A stretch of 30,071 nt of DNA from CAVDHB01 sp963608705 (GTDB lineage: Bacteria > Bacteroidota > Bacteroidia > Bacteroidales > Bacteroidaceae). The stretch is taken from assembly GCA_963608705.1 (NCBI GenBank), contig CAVDHB010000005.1, positions 1 through 30,071 on the forward strand, in the 5' to 3' direction. Shown here piece after piece: positions 8,115 to 15,426 of this stretch. The translations under genes were made by a program, and so were the position numbers. How positions within the stretch are numbered: the stretch's first letter is position 1; each line of letters starts with the position of its first letter. The notes beneath the pieces are model-generated. The model did no database searches. It had not been told where the DNA came from and saw nothing but the letters and a program-made list of their open reading frames with translations.

Positions 8115-8139
8115 GTAGAGACGCGATTCATCGCGTCTC
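8115..8139. repeat. GTAGAGACGCGAT palindrome, copy downstream of the patatin gene
   Basis: GTAGAGACGCGAT, TC, then ATCGCGTCTC; the outer end of the right arm has diverged. It follows AT-rich TGTTTAATGTTTAATTGA (from about 8081) just past the patatin stop, the same association seen near 29340. It could act as a terminator hairpin. Confidence 0.6.
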
Positions 8140-8187
8140 CAAAGCTTTTGCGGAGCACAGTTCTGTCGGATTCGTCTTTAATCGGAT

Positions 8188-8282
8188 ATGATTATCTACC
8201 ATTGTACCACCAATCTACACTGTTGGATGAAGATGCGATTCATCGTTTATGAATGTGTAGACGCGATGAATCGCGTCTCTAC
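8188..8282 (+). repeat. Composite repeat, second copy
   Basis: ATGATTATCTACCATTGTAC starts at 8188, followed by ACCAATC, ACACTGTTGG, a decayed GATGCGATTCATCG unit (8232-8245), ATGAATGTGTAGACGCGATG (shared with 4511-4526) and the palindrome 8257-8282 with complementary arm ATCGCGTCTCTAC. The order and orientation are the same as at 4403-4555. Its right edge abuts the remnant of the truncated ATPase gene. Confidence 0.6.
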
Positions 8283-8338
8283 TGATTGACGAAATCTTCC
8301 GTGCATCGGTGGCGTATGGCTTGACATACCCTATCTCC

Positions 8339-9508
8339 TCAATCTTTCACTCCGAAATAATTGCTGGCCACCAGTGTCACAAAGCCCCGTTTCACCTCGT
8401 TGTTAGGGAAATCAAGAAGGAACGTGTTCATGTCCCTGTCGAAGTCCTTTATGGTGAGATACCCGCTTTGGTAAATCATCGGCAAGGGACGCTCCACGTC
8501 GGCCTTGTAGTCGTCAAACTCCTCAGGCGAGTAGTACTTCCCCGTAAGCTCGTTCAAGTTCTCTTTGAAATGGCTAAGCAACCGTATGAGATAAGTAGGC
8601 GTGCCAGTCTTGAACCAGTAGTCTTGCATTCGCCTTTTCTTAAACGCATTGAGAATACTGAAAGGATTGTACACATCTCTCATGTCATCTGAGAAGTGAT
8701 AACCATCATACTGCTCTTTCAGCTTCATTCGCATTTCCTCCTCCGTGCATCCATACTCCGCGGCCATGTTTCTGATGGGTTCCTCAAAGGTCGAATAAAG
8801 CTCCGCCTCCGTGATTCCGCACAGGGTGTCGTACTCCGGTGACATACTGATGTCCTCTGGCTGGTTGAAGCCGCTGAACACGCTTATCTGCGAGAACTTT
8901 GTCACGCCGGTCAAGAAGACGAACTGAAGGTATTTGTCGGCAAGCTTGAACGTGGAATAGAAACCTTTTAGGATGTTTCGGTTACATTCCTCCAATGTCA
9001 TCTCTATGCCGTCAATCGTTGTCTTAGCGTTTATGTCGAGCACATCAAGGATGGGCTTGTCGTATTCGTCCACGAGCACGACGGCTCTACGTCCCGTTTT
9101 TTTATAGGCATTAGCCAGTACATTCATGAAACGTATGCCAAAACCAAGTCCCGATGTCTCTGGACGGCCATATTCCTGTTCCCAAATGGACAGGTTAAAG
9201 TCAAGATGCGAGGCAAGTTCACCATCTTTTGTGAAATTACTGCCATTGAAATCTATATGGAAAACAGGGTATGTCAGCCATTTCTTTTCCAAAGCGTCTA
9301 TCTTCAGCCCTTTGAACAGTTCCTTCCTACCGAGGAAATAGTTCTCAAGCGTGGATATGAGCAGGCTTTTGCCGAACCGCCGGGGACGGCTCAGAAAGTA
9401 CACCTTGCCTTCGTTGGCAAGCGAATACACAAGGTCGGTCTTGTCCACATACACATAACCGTCCTCTATAATCTGTTCAAACGTCTGTATTCCTATCGGA
9501 TATTTCAT
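8339..9508 (-). CDS. AAA-ATPase of the DUF1703/PD-(D/E)XK family, truncated: nuclease domain lost
   Basis: The N-terminus MKYPIGIQTFEQIIEDGYVY and the Walker A-like region SRPRRFGKSLLISTL (about residues 36-50) identify the Bacteroidales ATP-binding protein family. VVLVDEYDKPILD is the Walker B segment and FLTGVTKFSQISVFS the sensor-like segment. Full-length relatives are about 515-520 residues, ending in a PD-(D/E)XK nuclease-like domain; here the frame ends at 389 residues, just where that domain should begin. Downstream of the stop, another frame (about 8334-8290) encodes YVKPYATDARKI, resembling the far C-terminal motif of the family. I therefore infer an internal deletion of about 100 codons and a pseudogene-like state. 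I chose the start at 9508 because the upstream extension (to 9553) would overlap the -7 element at 9551-9558. Confidence 0.8.
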   Translation of the reverse strand: MKYPIGIQTFEQIIEDGYVYVDKTDLVYSLANEGKVYFLSRPRRFGKSLLISTLENYFLGRKELFKGLKIDALEKKWLTYPVFHIDFNGSNFTKDGELASHLDFNLSIWEQEYGRPETSGLGFGIRFMNVLANAYKKTGRRAVVLVDEYDKPILDVLDINAKTTIDGIEMTLEECNRNILKGFYSTFKLADKYLQFVFLTGVTKFSQISVFSGFNQPEDISMSPEYDTLCGITEAELYSTFEEPIRNMAAEYGCTEEEMRMKLKEQYDGYHFSDDMRDVYNPFSILNAFKKRRMQDYWFKTGTPTYLIRLLSHFKENLNELTGKYYSPEEFDDYKADVERPLPMIYQSGYLTIKDFDRDMNTFLLDFPNNEVKRGFVTLVASNYFGVKD

Positions 9509-9550
9509 ACTCACAGTGCCTTTAAAGATTGCGAAACTTGTATCTTGCCA

Positions 9551-9558
9551 CAAAGATA
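9551..9558 (-). promoter_or_regulatory. -7 element for the truncated ATPase gene
   Basis: TATCTTTG on the minus strand lies 42 bases before the chosen ATG. The -33 position is weak (GTTG at 9581-9584, 22 bases away). Confidence 0.45.
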
Positions 9559-9597
9559 CGCTTTTTCATGGTATTTTAAGCAACTGGCTCGTGAAAA

Positions 9598-9625
9598 GTA
9601 GAGACGCGATTAATCGCGTCTCTAC
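9598..9625. repeat. GTAGAGACGCGAT palindrome, perfect copy
   Basis: A 13-base arm GTAGAGACGCGAT, centre TA, and a perfectly complementary 13-base arm. It lies between the terminator of the oxidoreductase operon and the promoter of the ATPase gene. Confidence 0.75.
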
Positions 9626-9630
9626 TCATA

Positions 9631-9671
9631 AATGAAAAGTCCCGGCAGGAAACACTGTTTCCCCCAGGACT
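9631..9671 (-). terminator. Intrinsic terminator of the oxidoreductase operon
   Basis: On the plus strand, AGTCC (9638-9642) and GGACT (9667-9671) enclose GGAAAC/GTTTCC (9648-9653/9657-9662) with a 3-base loop. On the minus strand the stem is followed by TTTTCATTT. It sits 21 bases past the gamma-subunit stop. Confidence 0.6.
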
Positions 9672-9692
9672 CTTCTTGCTGAAGTAAAATAT

Positions 9693-10238
9693 TCACCTTA
9701 CTTTCTCTATCAACTCCATCCCTTTGTGAATGGCGTCTTCATTCATGGGGATGAGGTTGTGATGGCGTTCGGGAAGCGTTTTGAACAACGCTTTCTTCAC
9801 ACTCTCTATGGAAACGATGGGATGCAATTTCAACAAGCCTCCCAATACGAACATATTGAACACCTTGATCATCTTGCTTTCCGCCGCCGCATCCATGGCA
9901 CTCATCTTGTACACATGGATATCCTGACGTTTGGGAGGCTCAATAATGCCGTAAGTGTCGTAAATCAATGTACCGCCAGGCTTCACCTTGCTCTCGAATT
10001 TCTCCAACGAAGGCTCGTTCAGCACAATGGCCGTGTCGTAGGTACTGAGAATCGGCGAAGATATCCGGTCATCGCTGATGATGACTGTCACGTTGGCCGT
10101 ACCGCCACGCTGCTCCGGACCGTATGCGGGCATCCAAGTGACTTCTTTTCCCTCCATCAAGCCGGAATAGGCCAGAATCTTTCCCATGGACAAGACTCCT
10201 TGCCCACCGAAACCAGATATGATAATTTCCTCTTTCAT
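9693..10238 (-). CDS. 2-oxoacid:ferredoxin oxidoreductase, gamma subunit
   Basis: This is the gamma domain of a four-subunit-type 2-oxoacid:ferredoxin oxidoreductase, which converts a 2-oxoacid plus CoA into acyl-CoA, CO2 and reduced ferredoxin in anaerobes. The 181-residue chain begins MKEEIIISGFGGQGVLSMGK, the typical glycine-rich start of this domain, and contains MPAYGPEQRGGTANVTVIIS, also conserved in the family. I moved the start to 10238, two bases after the beta-subunit stop, because a longer frame (to 10340) only adds beta-gene overlap. It is the last gene of the operon and is followed by a clear terminator. The substrate (2-oxoglutarate versus branched-chain 2-oxoacids) is not decided by sequence inspection. 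Confidence 0.9.
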   Translation of the reverse strand: MKEEIIISGFGGQGVLSMGKILAYSGLMEGKEVTWMPAYGPEQRGGTANVTVIISDDRISSPILSTYDTAIVLNEPSLEKFESKVKPGGTLIYDTYGIIEPPKRQDIHVYKMSAMDAAAESKMIKVFNMFVLGGLLKLHPIVSIESVKKALFKTLPERHHNLIPMNEDAIHKGMELIEKVR

Positions 10239-10240
10239 TT

Positions 10241-11014
10241 TCACTTTTCTTTTGTCGTGTCCTTCAAATCGCCAATGGGGTAGAACGGGAACATATTGTC
10301 CTCCATCCACTTGTTCGCCTTCAACGGAGAGAGCTTCCATCCTGAGCTACAGGTAGAGACAATCTCCACAAGATTGGAGCCACGTCCGGCCATGGAGTTC
10401 TCGAACGCCTTTCGGATAGCCTTCTTGGCCTTGCGAATGGCCGGCACTGTCTCCACAGACTGACGGGTCACATAACACGTACCTTCCAGTTTTGCCGCCA
10501 AGTCAGCCATTTTCACCGGGTAGCCGTGCAGTTCCGGCACACGTCCATAGGGACAGGTAGCCGTCTTCTGCCCCATCAAGGTGGTAGGCGCCATCTGGCC
10601 ACCAGTCATACCATAGATGGCGTTGTTGATGAAGATGATGGTGATATTGTCGCCACGGTTCAGCGAGTGGATGGTTTCACACGTACCGATACACGCGAGG
10701 TCTCCGTCTCCCTGATAGGTGAACACCAATCTGTCCGGCCACAACCGTTTGCAAGCGCAGGCCACCGCCGGTGCTCTTCCATGCGCGGCTTCCATCCAGT
10801 CGATGTCAAGATAACGGTAGGCGAAGACAGCGCATCCCACCGGACATACACCGATGGTTTTCTCCTCCATCTGCATTTCCTCGATGACCTCCGCCACCAG
10901 TTTATGCACCACTCCGTGACTACAGCCCGGACAATAGTGCATGGTCGTATCATTCATCAGAGACGGTTTCTTGTAGACCAAGTTCTCTGGTTTTATTATG
11001 TCTTCAGTTGTCAT
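10241..11014 (-). CDS. 2-oxoacid:ferredoxin oxidoreductase, beta (thiamine diphosphate-binding) subunit
   Basis: This 257-residue subunit binds thiamine diphosphate and an iron-sulfur centre. HYCPGCSHGVVHKLV near residue 27 carries the CxxC start of the subunit. The thiamine diphosphate-binding GDG...N motif is seen as YQGDGDLACIGTCE followed by FINNAIYGMTGGQMAPTT (about residues 100-145). Conserved cysteines near CPVGC (about residue 57) and further on may ligate the [4Fe-4S] cluster. It lies between the small membrane protein and the gamma subunit, with 2- and 6-base gaps, in one operon. KorB-type is my preferred assignment; a VorA-type beta subunit is possible. Confidence 0.92.
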   Translation of the reverse strand: MTTEDIIKPENLVYKKPSLMNDTTMHYCPGCSHGVVHKLVAEVIEEMQMEEKTIGVCPVGCAVFAYRYLDIDWMEAAHGRAPAVACACKRLWPDRLVFTYQGDGDLACIGTCETIHSLNRGDNITIIFINNAIYGMTGGQMAPTTLMGQKTATCPYGRVPELHGYPVKMADLAAKLEGTCYVTRQSVETVPAIRKAKKAIRKAFENSMAGRGSNLVEIVSTCSSGWKLSPLKANKWMEDNMFPFYPIGDLKDTTKEK

Positions 11015-11020
11015 GATGTG

Positions 11021-11317
11021 TTACTTCTTTATATAACGTAAAACAAACTCCACTACCTTGAAGAAGACGGCACAACCGCACACGTAGATGTACAGTTCCG
11101 TGTCGGGGTTCATAAAGTAGATAACCACCGCGATGACGGCGGCCAGCATGAACAGCAGGTTCATTGCCTGACGAATGTTGAAGATAAGCCTTCCCTCCCG
11201 GCTCTTGGCTCTGTCCCGGAGTTCCCTCATCTCCCGCAGACTGCGGAAATCCTGTCCTTCCACAGGCTGCTTTGTCTCATTCGGAGTGTCCAGCGACTCT
11301 TTATCCATTGTCGTCAT
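11021..11317 (-). CDS. Small two-helix membrane protein within the oxidoreductase operon
   Basis: This 98-residue protein has no recognised domain. The N-terminal half is charged and probably helical (FRSLREMRELRDRAKSREGR). Two hydrophobic segments follow, roughly residues 50-68 (AMNLLFMLAAVIAVVIYFM) and 75-93 (YIYVCGCAVFFKVVEFVLRY), and it ends in a basic tail. There is no signal peptide, so it is predicted as an inner-membrane hairpin with a cytoplasmic N-terminal coil. It is inserted between the alpha and beta subunit genes with 9- and 6-base gaps, which makes co-expression almost certain. A membrane-anchoring or assembly role for the soluble oxidoreductase is an inference from position only. 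A second ATG at 11308 is possible. Confidence 0.75.
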   Translation of the reverse strand: MTTMDKESLDTPNETKQPVEGQDFRSLREMRELRDRAKSREGRLIFNIRQAMNLLFMLAAVIAVVIYFMNPDTELYIYVCGCAVFFKVVEFVLRYIKK

Positions 11318-11326
11318 ACGGTGTAG

Positions 11327-12427
11327 TTATTTTTTAATCAGTTTGGTTTTCAAGGCGTTCACTATCTCGTCGGGGTCTGGTACAATTCCGCCCATACGTC
11401 CGAAATGCTCCACCGGGCAACGTCCCAGCACGGACAGCAGCACGTCCTGAATCATCATTCCCGCATTAATCTCAACCACGAGAATACCTTTCATGCGCTC
11501 ACTCAAACGCTGAATCTCTTTCGAGGGGAAAGGCCATACCGTGATAGGACGCAACATTCCCACTTTAATACCCTCCTCGCGGGCAATCTCGATGGCTTTC
11601 TCCGAGATTCGGGAGGCAGAACCGAAGGCCACTATCAGATAGTCGGCGTCTTCCGTCAGCGTCTCCTCATAGCGGACTTCCTTATCCCTGATTTCCTGGT
11701 ATTTCTGCTGCAAGTGCAGATTCCGCTGCTCCATCACCGCAGAATCCAGCTCCAGAGAGGTCATGATGTTCGGCTTGCGGTGTTTCAAACCGTGCCCGTT
11801 AGCCGCCCAAGGACATTCTTTCGCAATTTCCTCTTCCGTGCGGCGGGGCTTGAACGGAGGCAACACCACCTTCTCCATCATCTGCCCTATCACTCCGTCG
11901 GAGAGAATCATGGCCGGATTACGGTATTTGAAAGCCAAGTTGAAAGCCAAGTCCACAAAGTCTGCCATCTCCTGCACAGAAGCCGGCGTGAGGACAATGG
12001 TATTATAGTCACCGTTTCCTCCACCCCGTGTGGCCTGGAAATAGTCAGACTGGCTGGGCTGGATAGTTCCCAGTCCCGGACCTCCACGCTGCACGTTCAC
12101 AATCAGCCCCGGTATCTCGGCACCCGCCATATAGGCGATGCCTTCCTGCATCAAAGCCACACCCGGACTGGAGGAGGATGTCATCACACGTTTACCGCTT
12201 CCGCCTCCACCGTACAACATATTAATGGAAGCCACCTCACTCTCGGCTTGCAGCACCACCATGCCCGTAGTTTCCCAAGGACGTAATGCAGCCAACGTTT
12301 CCAACACCTCGGACTGAGGAGTAATGGGATAACCGAAATAGCCGTCACACCCACAGCGGATAGCCGCATGGGCGATGGCCTCGTTACCCTTCATCAATAG
12401 CACTTCGTTTTCCGTATTGTTCGCCAT
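11327..12427 (-). CDS. vorB: 2-oxoacid:ferredoxin oxidoreductase, alpha subunit (VorB/KorA type)
   Basis: This 366-residue alpha subunit contains the pyrimidine-binding domain (MKGNEAIAHAAIRCGCDGYF, GYPITPQSEVLETLA, near the N-terminus). The central VQRGGPGLGTIQPSQSDY segment is conserved, and the C-terminal transketolase-like region includes VGMLRPITVWPFP. This family is commonly annotated as 3-methyl-2-oxobutanoate dehydrogenase subunit VorB in Bacteroidales, but substrate preference between 2-oxoisovalerate and 2-oxoglutarate is not proven by the sequence. An in-frame GTG at 12433 overlaps the ferredoxin stop (GTGA). I prefer the ATG at 12427, two bases after that stop. It is followed by the small membrane protein gene. 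Confidence 0.9.
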   Translation of the reverse strand: MANNTENEVLLMKGNEAIAHAAIRCGCDGYFGYPITPQSEVLETLAALRPWETTGMVVLQAESEVASINMLYGGGGSGKRVMTSSSSPGVALMQEGIAYMAGAEIPGLIVNVQRGGPGLGTIQPSQSDYFQATRGGGNGDYNTIVLTPASVQEMADFVDLAFNLAFKYRNPAMILSDGVIGQMMEKVVLPPFKPRRTEEEIAKECPWAANGHGLKHRKPNIMTSLELDSAVMEQRNLHLQQKYQEIRDKEVRYEETLTEDADYLIVAFGSASRISEKAIEIAREEGIKVGMLRPITVWPFPSKEIQRLSERMKGILVVEINAGMMIQDVLLSVLGRCPVEHFGRMGGIVPDPDEIVNALKTKLIKK

Positions 12428-12429
12428 AG

Positions 12430-12657
12430 TCACTTCAATTTTACTCTATATACAGTTAAGCATGCGTCGGGACACACAATGGCACAACTCGCACATCCGA
12501 TGCAAGCGTCGGGGTTTGCCTGTCGCACAAAGGGATAGCCCTTTCTGTTCACCTCGTTAGCCAAGGCCAACACATCGCACGGACACGCTGCCACACATTC
12601 GCTGCAGCCCTTGCACCGTTCCGTATTGACCACCACGGCTCCTTTTACTTTACCCAT
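12430..12657 (-). CDS. 2[4Fe-4S] ferredoxin subunit of the oxidoreductase (delta subunit)
   Basis: This 75-residue ferredoxin-like protein has two CxxCxxCxxxCP motifs, CKGCSECVAACP (about residues 15-26) and CIGCASCAIVCP (about 52-63). This is the usual delta subunit that passes electrons from the thiamine/iron-sulfur core to free ferredoxin. It begins 17 bases after the TPR gene stop and runs directly into the alpha subunit gene, consistent with equimolar expression by translational coupling. Confidence 0.92.
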   Translation of the reverse strand: MGKVKGAVVVNTERCKGCSECVAACPCDVLALANEVNRKGYPFVRQANPDACIGCASCAIVCPDACLTVYRVKLK

Positions 12658-12674
12658 TTTATGCTGATTGTTAT

Positions 12675-12959
12675 TTATTGATTATACATATCCTTATTAA
12701 AGAAGTCTTGAATATCCACCGCTATGCGGTAAGCCTCTCTCGCCGGACTTTCAGGGTTAATCTCCATCGCCTTCAGATAATTGTTGATAGCTCCCGGCCA
12801 GTCGCTCATTTTACGCCGGGCGTTACCTCTGAGATAGTACAAGTAATCCAAGGGCGGTTCGCTTCGGGCTATCATTGAATCCAGACGAAGAATGGCTTCC
12901 TCCGTCTTTCCCGTTTCAATCAAAGCCCTGATCTCATCGCATTGCGTTTGTTTGTTCAT
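12675..12959 (-). CDS. Small TPR-repeat protein, first gene of the oxidoreductase operon
   Basis: This 94-residue cytoplasmic protein has helical repeats of TPR character: IETGKTEEAILRLDSMIARS (about residues 14-33), then YLYYLRGNARRKMSDWPGAI and INNYLKAMEINPESPAREAY (about 39-77). No enzymatic motif was seen. It leads the operon behind a -7 element at 13009-13016, so its product may help assemble or regulate the oxidoreductase; that role is inference from position. Confidence 0.8.
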   Translation of the reverse strand: MNKQTQCDEIRALIETGKTEEAILRLDSMIARSEPPLDYLYYLRGNARRKMSDWPGAINNYLKAMEINPESPAREAYRIAVDIQDFFNKDMYNQ

Positions 12960-13008
12960 TGTTCTCCAATAGTCTGTTCGCTTGCGACATCACCGCAAGG
13001 TTCGTGTG

Positions 13009-13016
13009 CAAAGATA
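13009..13016 (-). promoter_or_regulatory. -7 element of the oxidoreductase operon promoter
   Basis: TATCTTTG on the minus strand is about 50 bases upstream of the TPR start. The -33 box is weak (GTGC/GTGT around 13036-13041), which may mean activator dependence or a divergent match. The remainder of 12960-13239 is AT-rich with no gene and no clear terminator for the upstream operon. Confidence 0.5.
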
Positions 13017-13239
13017 AATCTTTCCCTCTTATTATTGCACACCACAGCTACAAAAAATGAACATAAAGTATTAAGTATTTATAACAACAGTGTTTAAATT
13101 CCACATATACACTTATTTATCAGCTACATATATACAGTTTTACTTTTCATTTCACCACAACGTAAATTCTGCACACTTATGGGCAAGATGTGCCGCTTCC
13201 GTCGTAAACTGCACGCAAAATCCTTTGTATGTGCAATGT

Positions 13240-14241
13240 TTAAGCCCGCTGATTTCGCAGGATAATATAGATGACCATCGGCACTCCCCAGATAGAAGTC
13301 ACCACATTCAACGGCAACGGCTGTCCATCCGCCAAGGGTAAACTGCCGCAAAGATTGCTCAACAAGGCCACACAAGCGCCCGCATACATCGTCCAAGGCA
13401 GCAGCCGGCGGGGATTGGACGAGGAGAGAAACATCCTTGCCACATGAGGAATCACCAAGCCCATAAAAGCCACAGGGCCACAATAGGCAGTGGTAACTCC
13501 AGCCAACAGACCGCTCACGCAAAGCAGACGGAAGCGGAAACGACGCACGTTCACGCCTGAATTAGCGGCATATTCCTCTCCCAACAGAAAGACGGACAAA
13601 GGCTTTATCAGCAACACCGCTGAAAACAGCCCGGCGAACGAAAGGATGGAAAAGGCGGGCAAATCGCCCAAGGCCACATGCTGAAACGTACCCATCCCCC
13701 ACACCACAAAACTACGGATATCGTCGGACGTGCTGAAATAAGTAAGCAATGTAATGAGTGCGGCAATAAATGAGGAAAGCAAGATGCCGATAAGCAACAA
13801 TGAGACGGCCCGGCTCACTCGACGGGAAAACCAAAGCAACACTCCCATCACCACCGCCGTACCCGACAAGGCCGCCACGACCGCAGGTACTGAAGAAAGC
13901 AAGGAGGAAGCAGACAAAAGACTCCCTCCCAGCAGTGTGATCAAGGCCACGCCCAAGTTCGCCCCGGAGGTAATGCCCAACATCGAGGGACCCGCCAACG
14001 GATTGCGGAACAAGACCTGAAGCAGCAAGCCGGAAACCGCCAACGCACTGCCTCCCCACAAGGCGGCCATGGCCGAAGGCAGACGGAGTTCCAGCAAGAT
14101 GTAACGGTAATTCTCCAATTCGGCAGACAAATGGTCGCCCGTCAATGCCCGCACACAGTCATCCAGCGGAATGGACACACTCCCCACACAGAGATTCAAC
14201 CACCACAGCAAGGGGAGTAAAAGAAGTACCAGCCACTTCAC
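13240..14241 (-). CDS. FecCD-family iron/cobalamin ABC transporter permease
   Basis: This 333-residue inner-membrane permease of the BtuC/FecCD type forms the channel of a metal-chelate (iron siderophore, haem or cobalamin) importer. About 9-10 hydrophobic helices are visible. The signature RLPSAMAALWGGSALAVSGL and LLQVLFRNPLAGPSMLGITS segments are present early in the chain. GPVAFMGLVIPHVARMF (about residues 265-281) contains the coupling-helix region contacting the ATPase. The start codon is GTG and overlaps the stop of the GNAT gene as GTGA, so translation is probably coupled. Neither the ATPase nor the binding protein gene is adjacent on either side, so partners must be encoded elsewhere or the locus is rearranged. 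Confidence 0.88.
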   Translation of the reverse strand: MKWLVLLLLPLLWWLNLCVGSVSIPLDDCVRALTGDHLSAELENYRYILLELRLPSAMAALWGGSALAVSGLLLQVLFRNPLAGPSMLGITSGANLGVALITLLGGSLLSASSLLSSVPAVVAALSGTAVVMGVLLWFSRRVSRAVSLLLIGILLSSFIAALITLLTYFSTSDDIRSFVVWGMGTFQHVALGDLPAFSILSFAGLFSAVLLIKPLSVFLLGEEYAANSGVNVRRFRFRLLCVSGLLAGVTTAYCGPVAFMGLVIPHVARMFLSSSNPRRLLPWTMYAGACVALLSNLCGSLPLADGQPLPLNVVTSIWGVPMVIYIILRNQRA

Positions 14242-14795
14242 CTTTTCAAATCTTGTGCGGACACTTTGTAGACTTTCTTATACAAAATCTCCTGAATCCG
14301 TGTGAAGTCCTTTTCTTCGGACAATGCGCCATGACACATAAGATACAACGGCAGCGGTGCGTCTCCCTTGTGAAAAGGCGGTTGAAGGTAGTCCGCAAAC
14401 CACAGGGCGTATCCATTGCGTTTGTAGAAGCCGATACGACGCTGGGCAAGTTCCGTATCGGGGCGTTCCACCTCCAAGATGACAGGTTTGGATGAAAGGG
14501 CATGAGCCGCTTCCAATGCAGCAGCTCCGATATGACGACCACGCAAAGCGGGCGACACTGCGAAATGCTCAAAGAAGCGGAAGTTCGCAAACTCCCACTC
14601 GGTGAGCAATCCCGCCGACTCCCCCTCCTGGGTAATCAAATAAAAATGAAAGCGGGATTCTGTCTCCGCCAACTGCCTTTCCTCCTGCTCATCCCTGCGT
14701 TCCGCACGAGGAAAGGACTGCATATACAATTGCTCACACCAGCTGTAAGCCGCCTCATTAGGGGTTATCTCCCTTAGTTCCACTGAAGATTTCAT
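14238..14795 (-). CDS. GNAT-family N-acetyltransferase
   Basis: This 185-residue acetyl-CoA-dependent acetyltransferase carries the acetyl-CoA-binding region FAVSPALRGRHIGAAALEAA (about residues 75-94), with a recognisable R-G-x-x-I-G loop, and GFYKRNGYALW (about 123-133) typical of motif B. The acceptor is unknown. The start at 14795 (MKSSVELREI) is 10 bases after the engB stop; the longer frame to 14894 merely overlaps engB. It is translationally coupled to the FecCD gene by a GTGA overlap, which suggests co-regulation but gives no clue to function. Confidence 0.85.
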   Translation of the reverse strand: MKSSVELREITPNEAAYSWCEQLYMQSFPRAERRDEQEERQLAETESRFHFYLITQEGESAGLLTEWEFANFRFFEHFAVSPALRGRHIGAAALEAAHALSSKPVILEVERPDTELAQRRIGFYKRNGYALWFADYLQPPFHKGDAPLPLYLMCHGALSEEKDFTRIQEILYKKVYKVSAQDLKR

Positions 14796-14805
14796 GCGCT
14801 GTGAA

Positions 14806-15426
14806 TTAAAAAGATTTGACATCCACTGGATTCTCCTCATTGACATGGGCGATGTAGTCCAGCAACTCTTCCCGTCCGATTCCTTTTTCGGCACTGGTCA
14901 CAAAGTAGGGCGGCAATTCCTCCCACTCTTCCCGCAGTGTCTGAAGATACTTCTCCACATTCTCATCCACCTTTCCTTTCTTCTTCAATTTGTCCACCTT
15001 GGTGAAAACAATGGAAAAAGGCACCCCGTTCTCACCTAACCAGTTAATGAACGCCAAGTCTACTTTCTGCGGTTCCAAACGGCTGTCCACCAACACGAAG
15101 AGGTTGGTCAGTTGAGGACGGTGCAACACGTAGTCTGAGATAAGCTTCTCGAAATTAGCCCTGTCCACTTTGCTACGACGGGCATATCCATAGCCGGGCA
15201 AATCCACGATATACCACTCGTTGTTCACCAAGAAATGATTGATGAGCATCGTCTTTCCCGGTGTGGAAGAAGTCATGGCTAATTTCTTGCGCTTGGCAAG
15301 CATATTGATAAGGCTCGACTTTCCCACGTTACTCCGCCCGATGAAGGCATACTCATGCCGTCCGTCCTGCGGACAACGGCGATAGTCACTGTTACTGATT
15401 ACGAATTTAGCGTCTGTAATTTCCAT
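14806..15426 (-). CDS. engB: Ribosome biogenesis GTP-binding protein EngB (YsxC/YihA)
   Basis: This 206-residue TRAFAC-class GTPase is required for late 50S subunit assembly. G1 is GRSNVGKSS near residue 30, followed by the G2 threonine region SSTPGKTMLINHF (about 54-66), G3 DLPGYGYA (about 75-82), and G4 TKVD near residue 142. G5 is SAEKGIG near residue 178. The length is normal. The start overlaps the symporter gene end by 20 bases, and there is only one reasonable ATG. It is embedded in a long same-strand run, not in its own transcription unit. Confidence 0.95.
   Translation of the reverse strand: MEITDAKFVISNSDYRRCPQDGRHEYAFIGRSNVGKSSLINMLAKRKKLAMTSSTPGKTMLINHFLVNNEWYIVDLPGYGYARRSKVDRANFEKLISDYVLHRPQLTNLFVLVDSRLEPQKVDLAFINWLGENGVPFSIVFTKVDKLKKKGKVDENVEKYLQTLREEWEELPPYFVTSAEKGIGREELLDYIAHVNEENPVDVKSF

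Noticed and set aside
13017..13239. Cobalamin or other riboswitch near the FecCD gene
   Set aside because: The region is downstream of the permease gene and shows no recognised aptamer motif.
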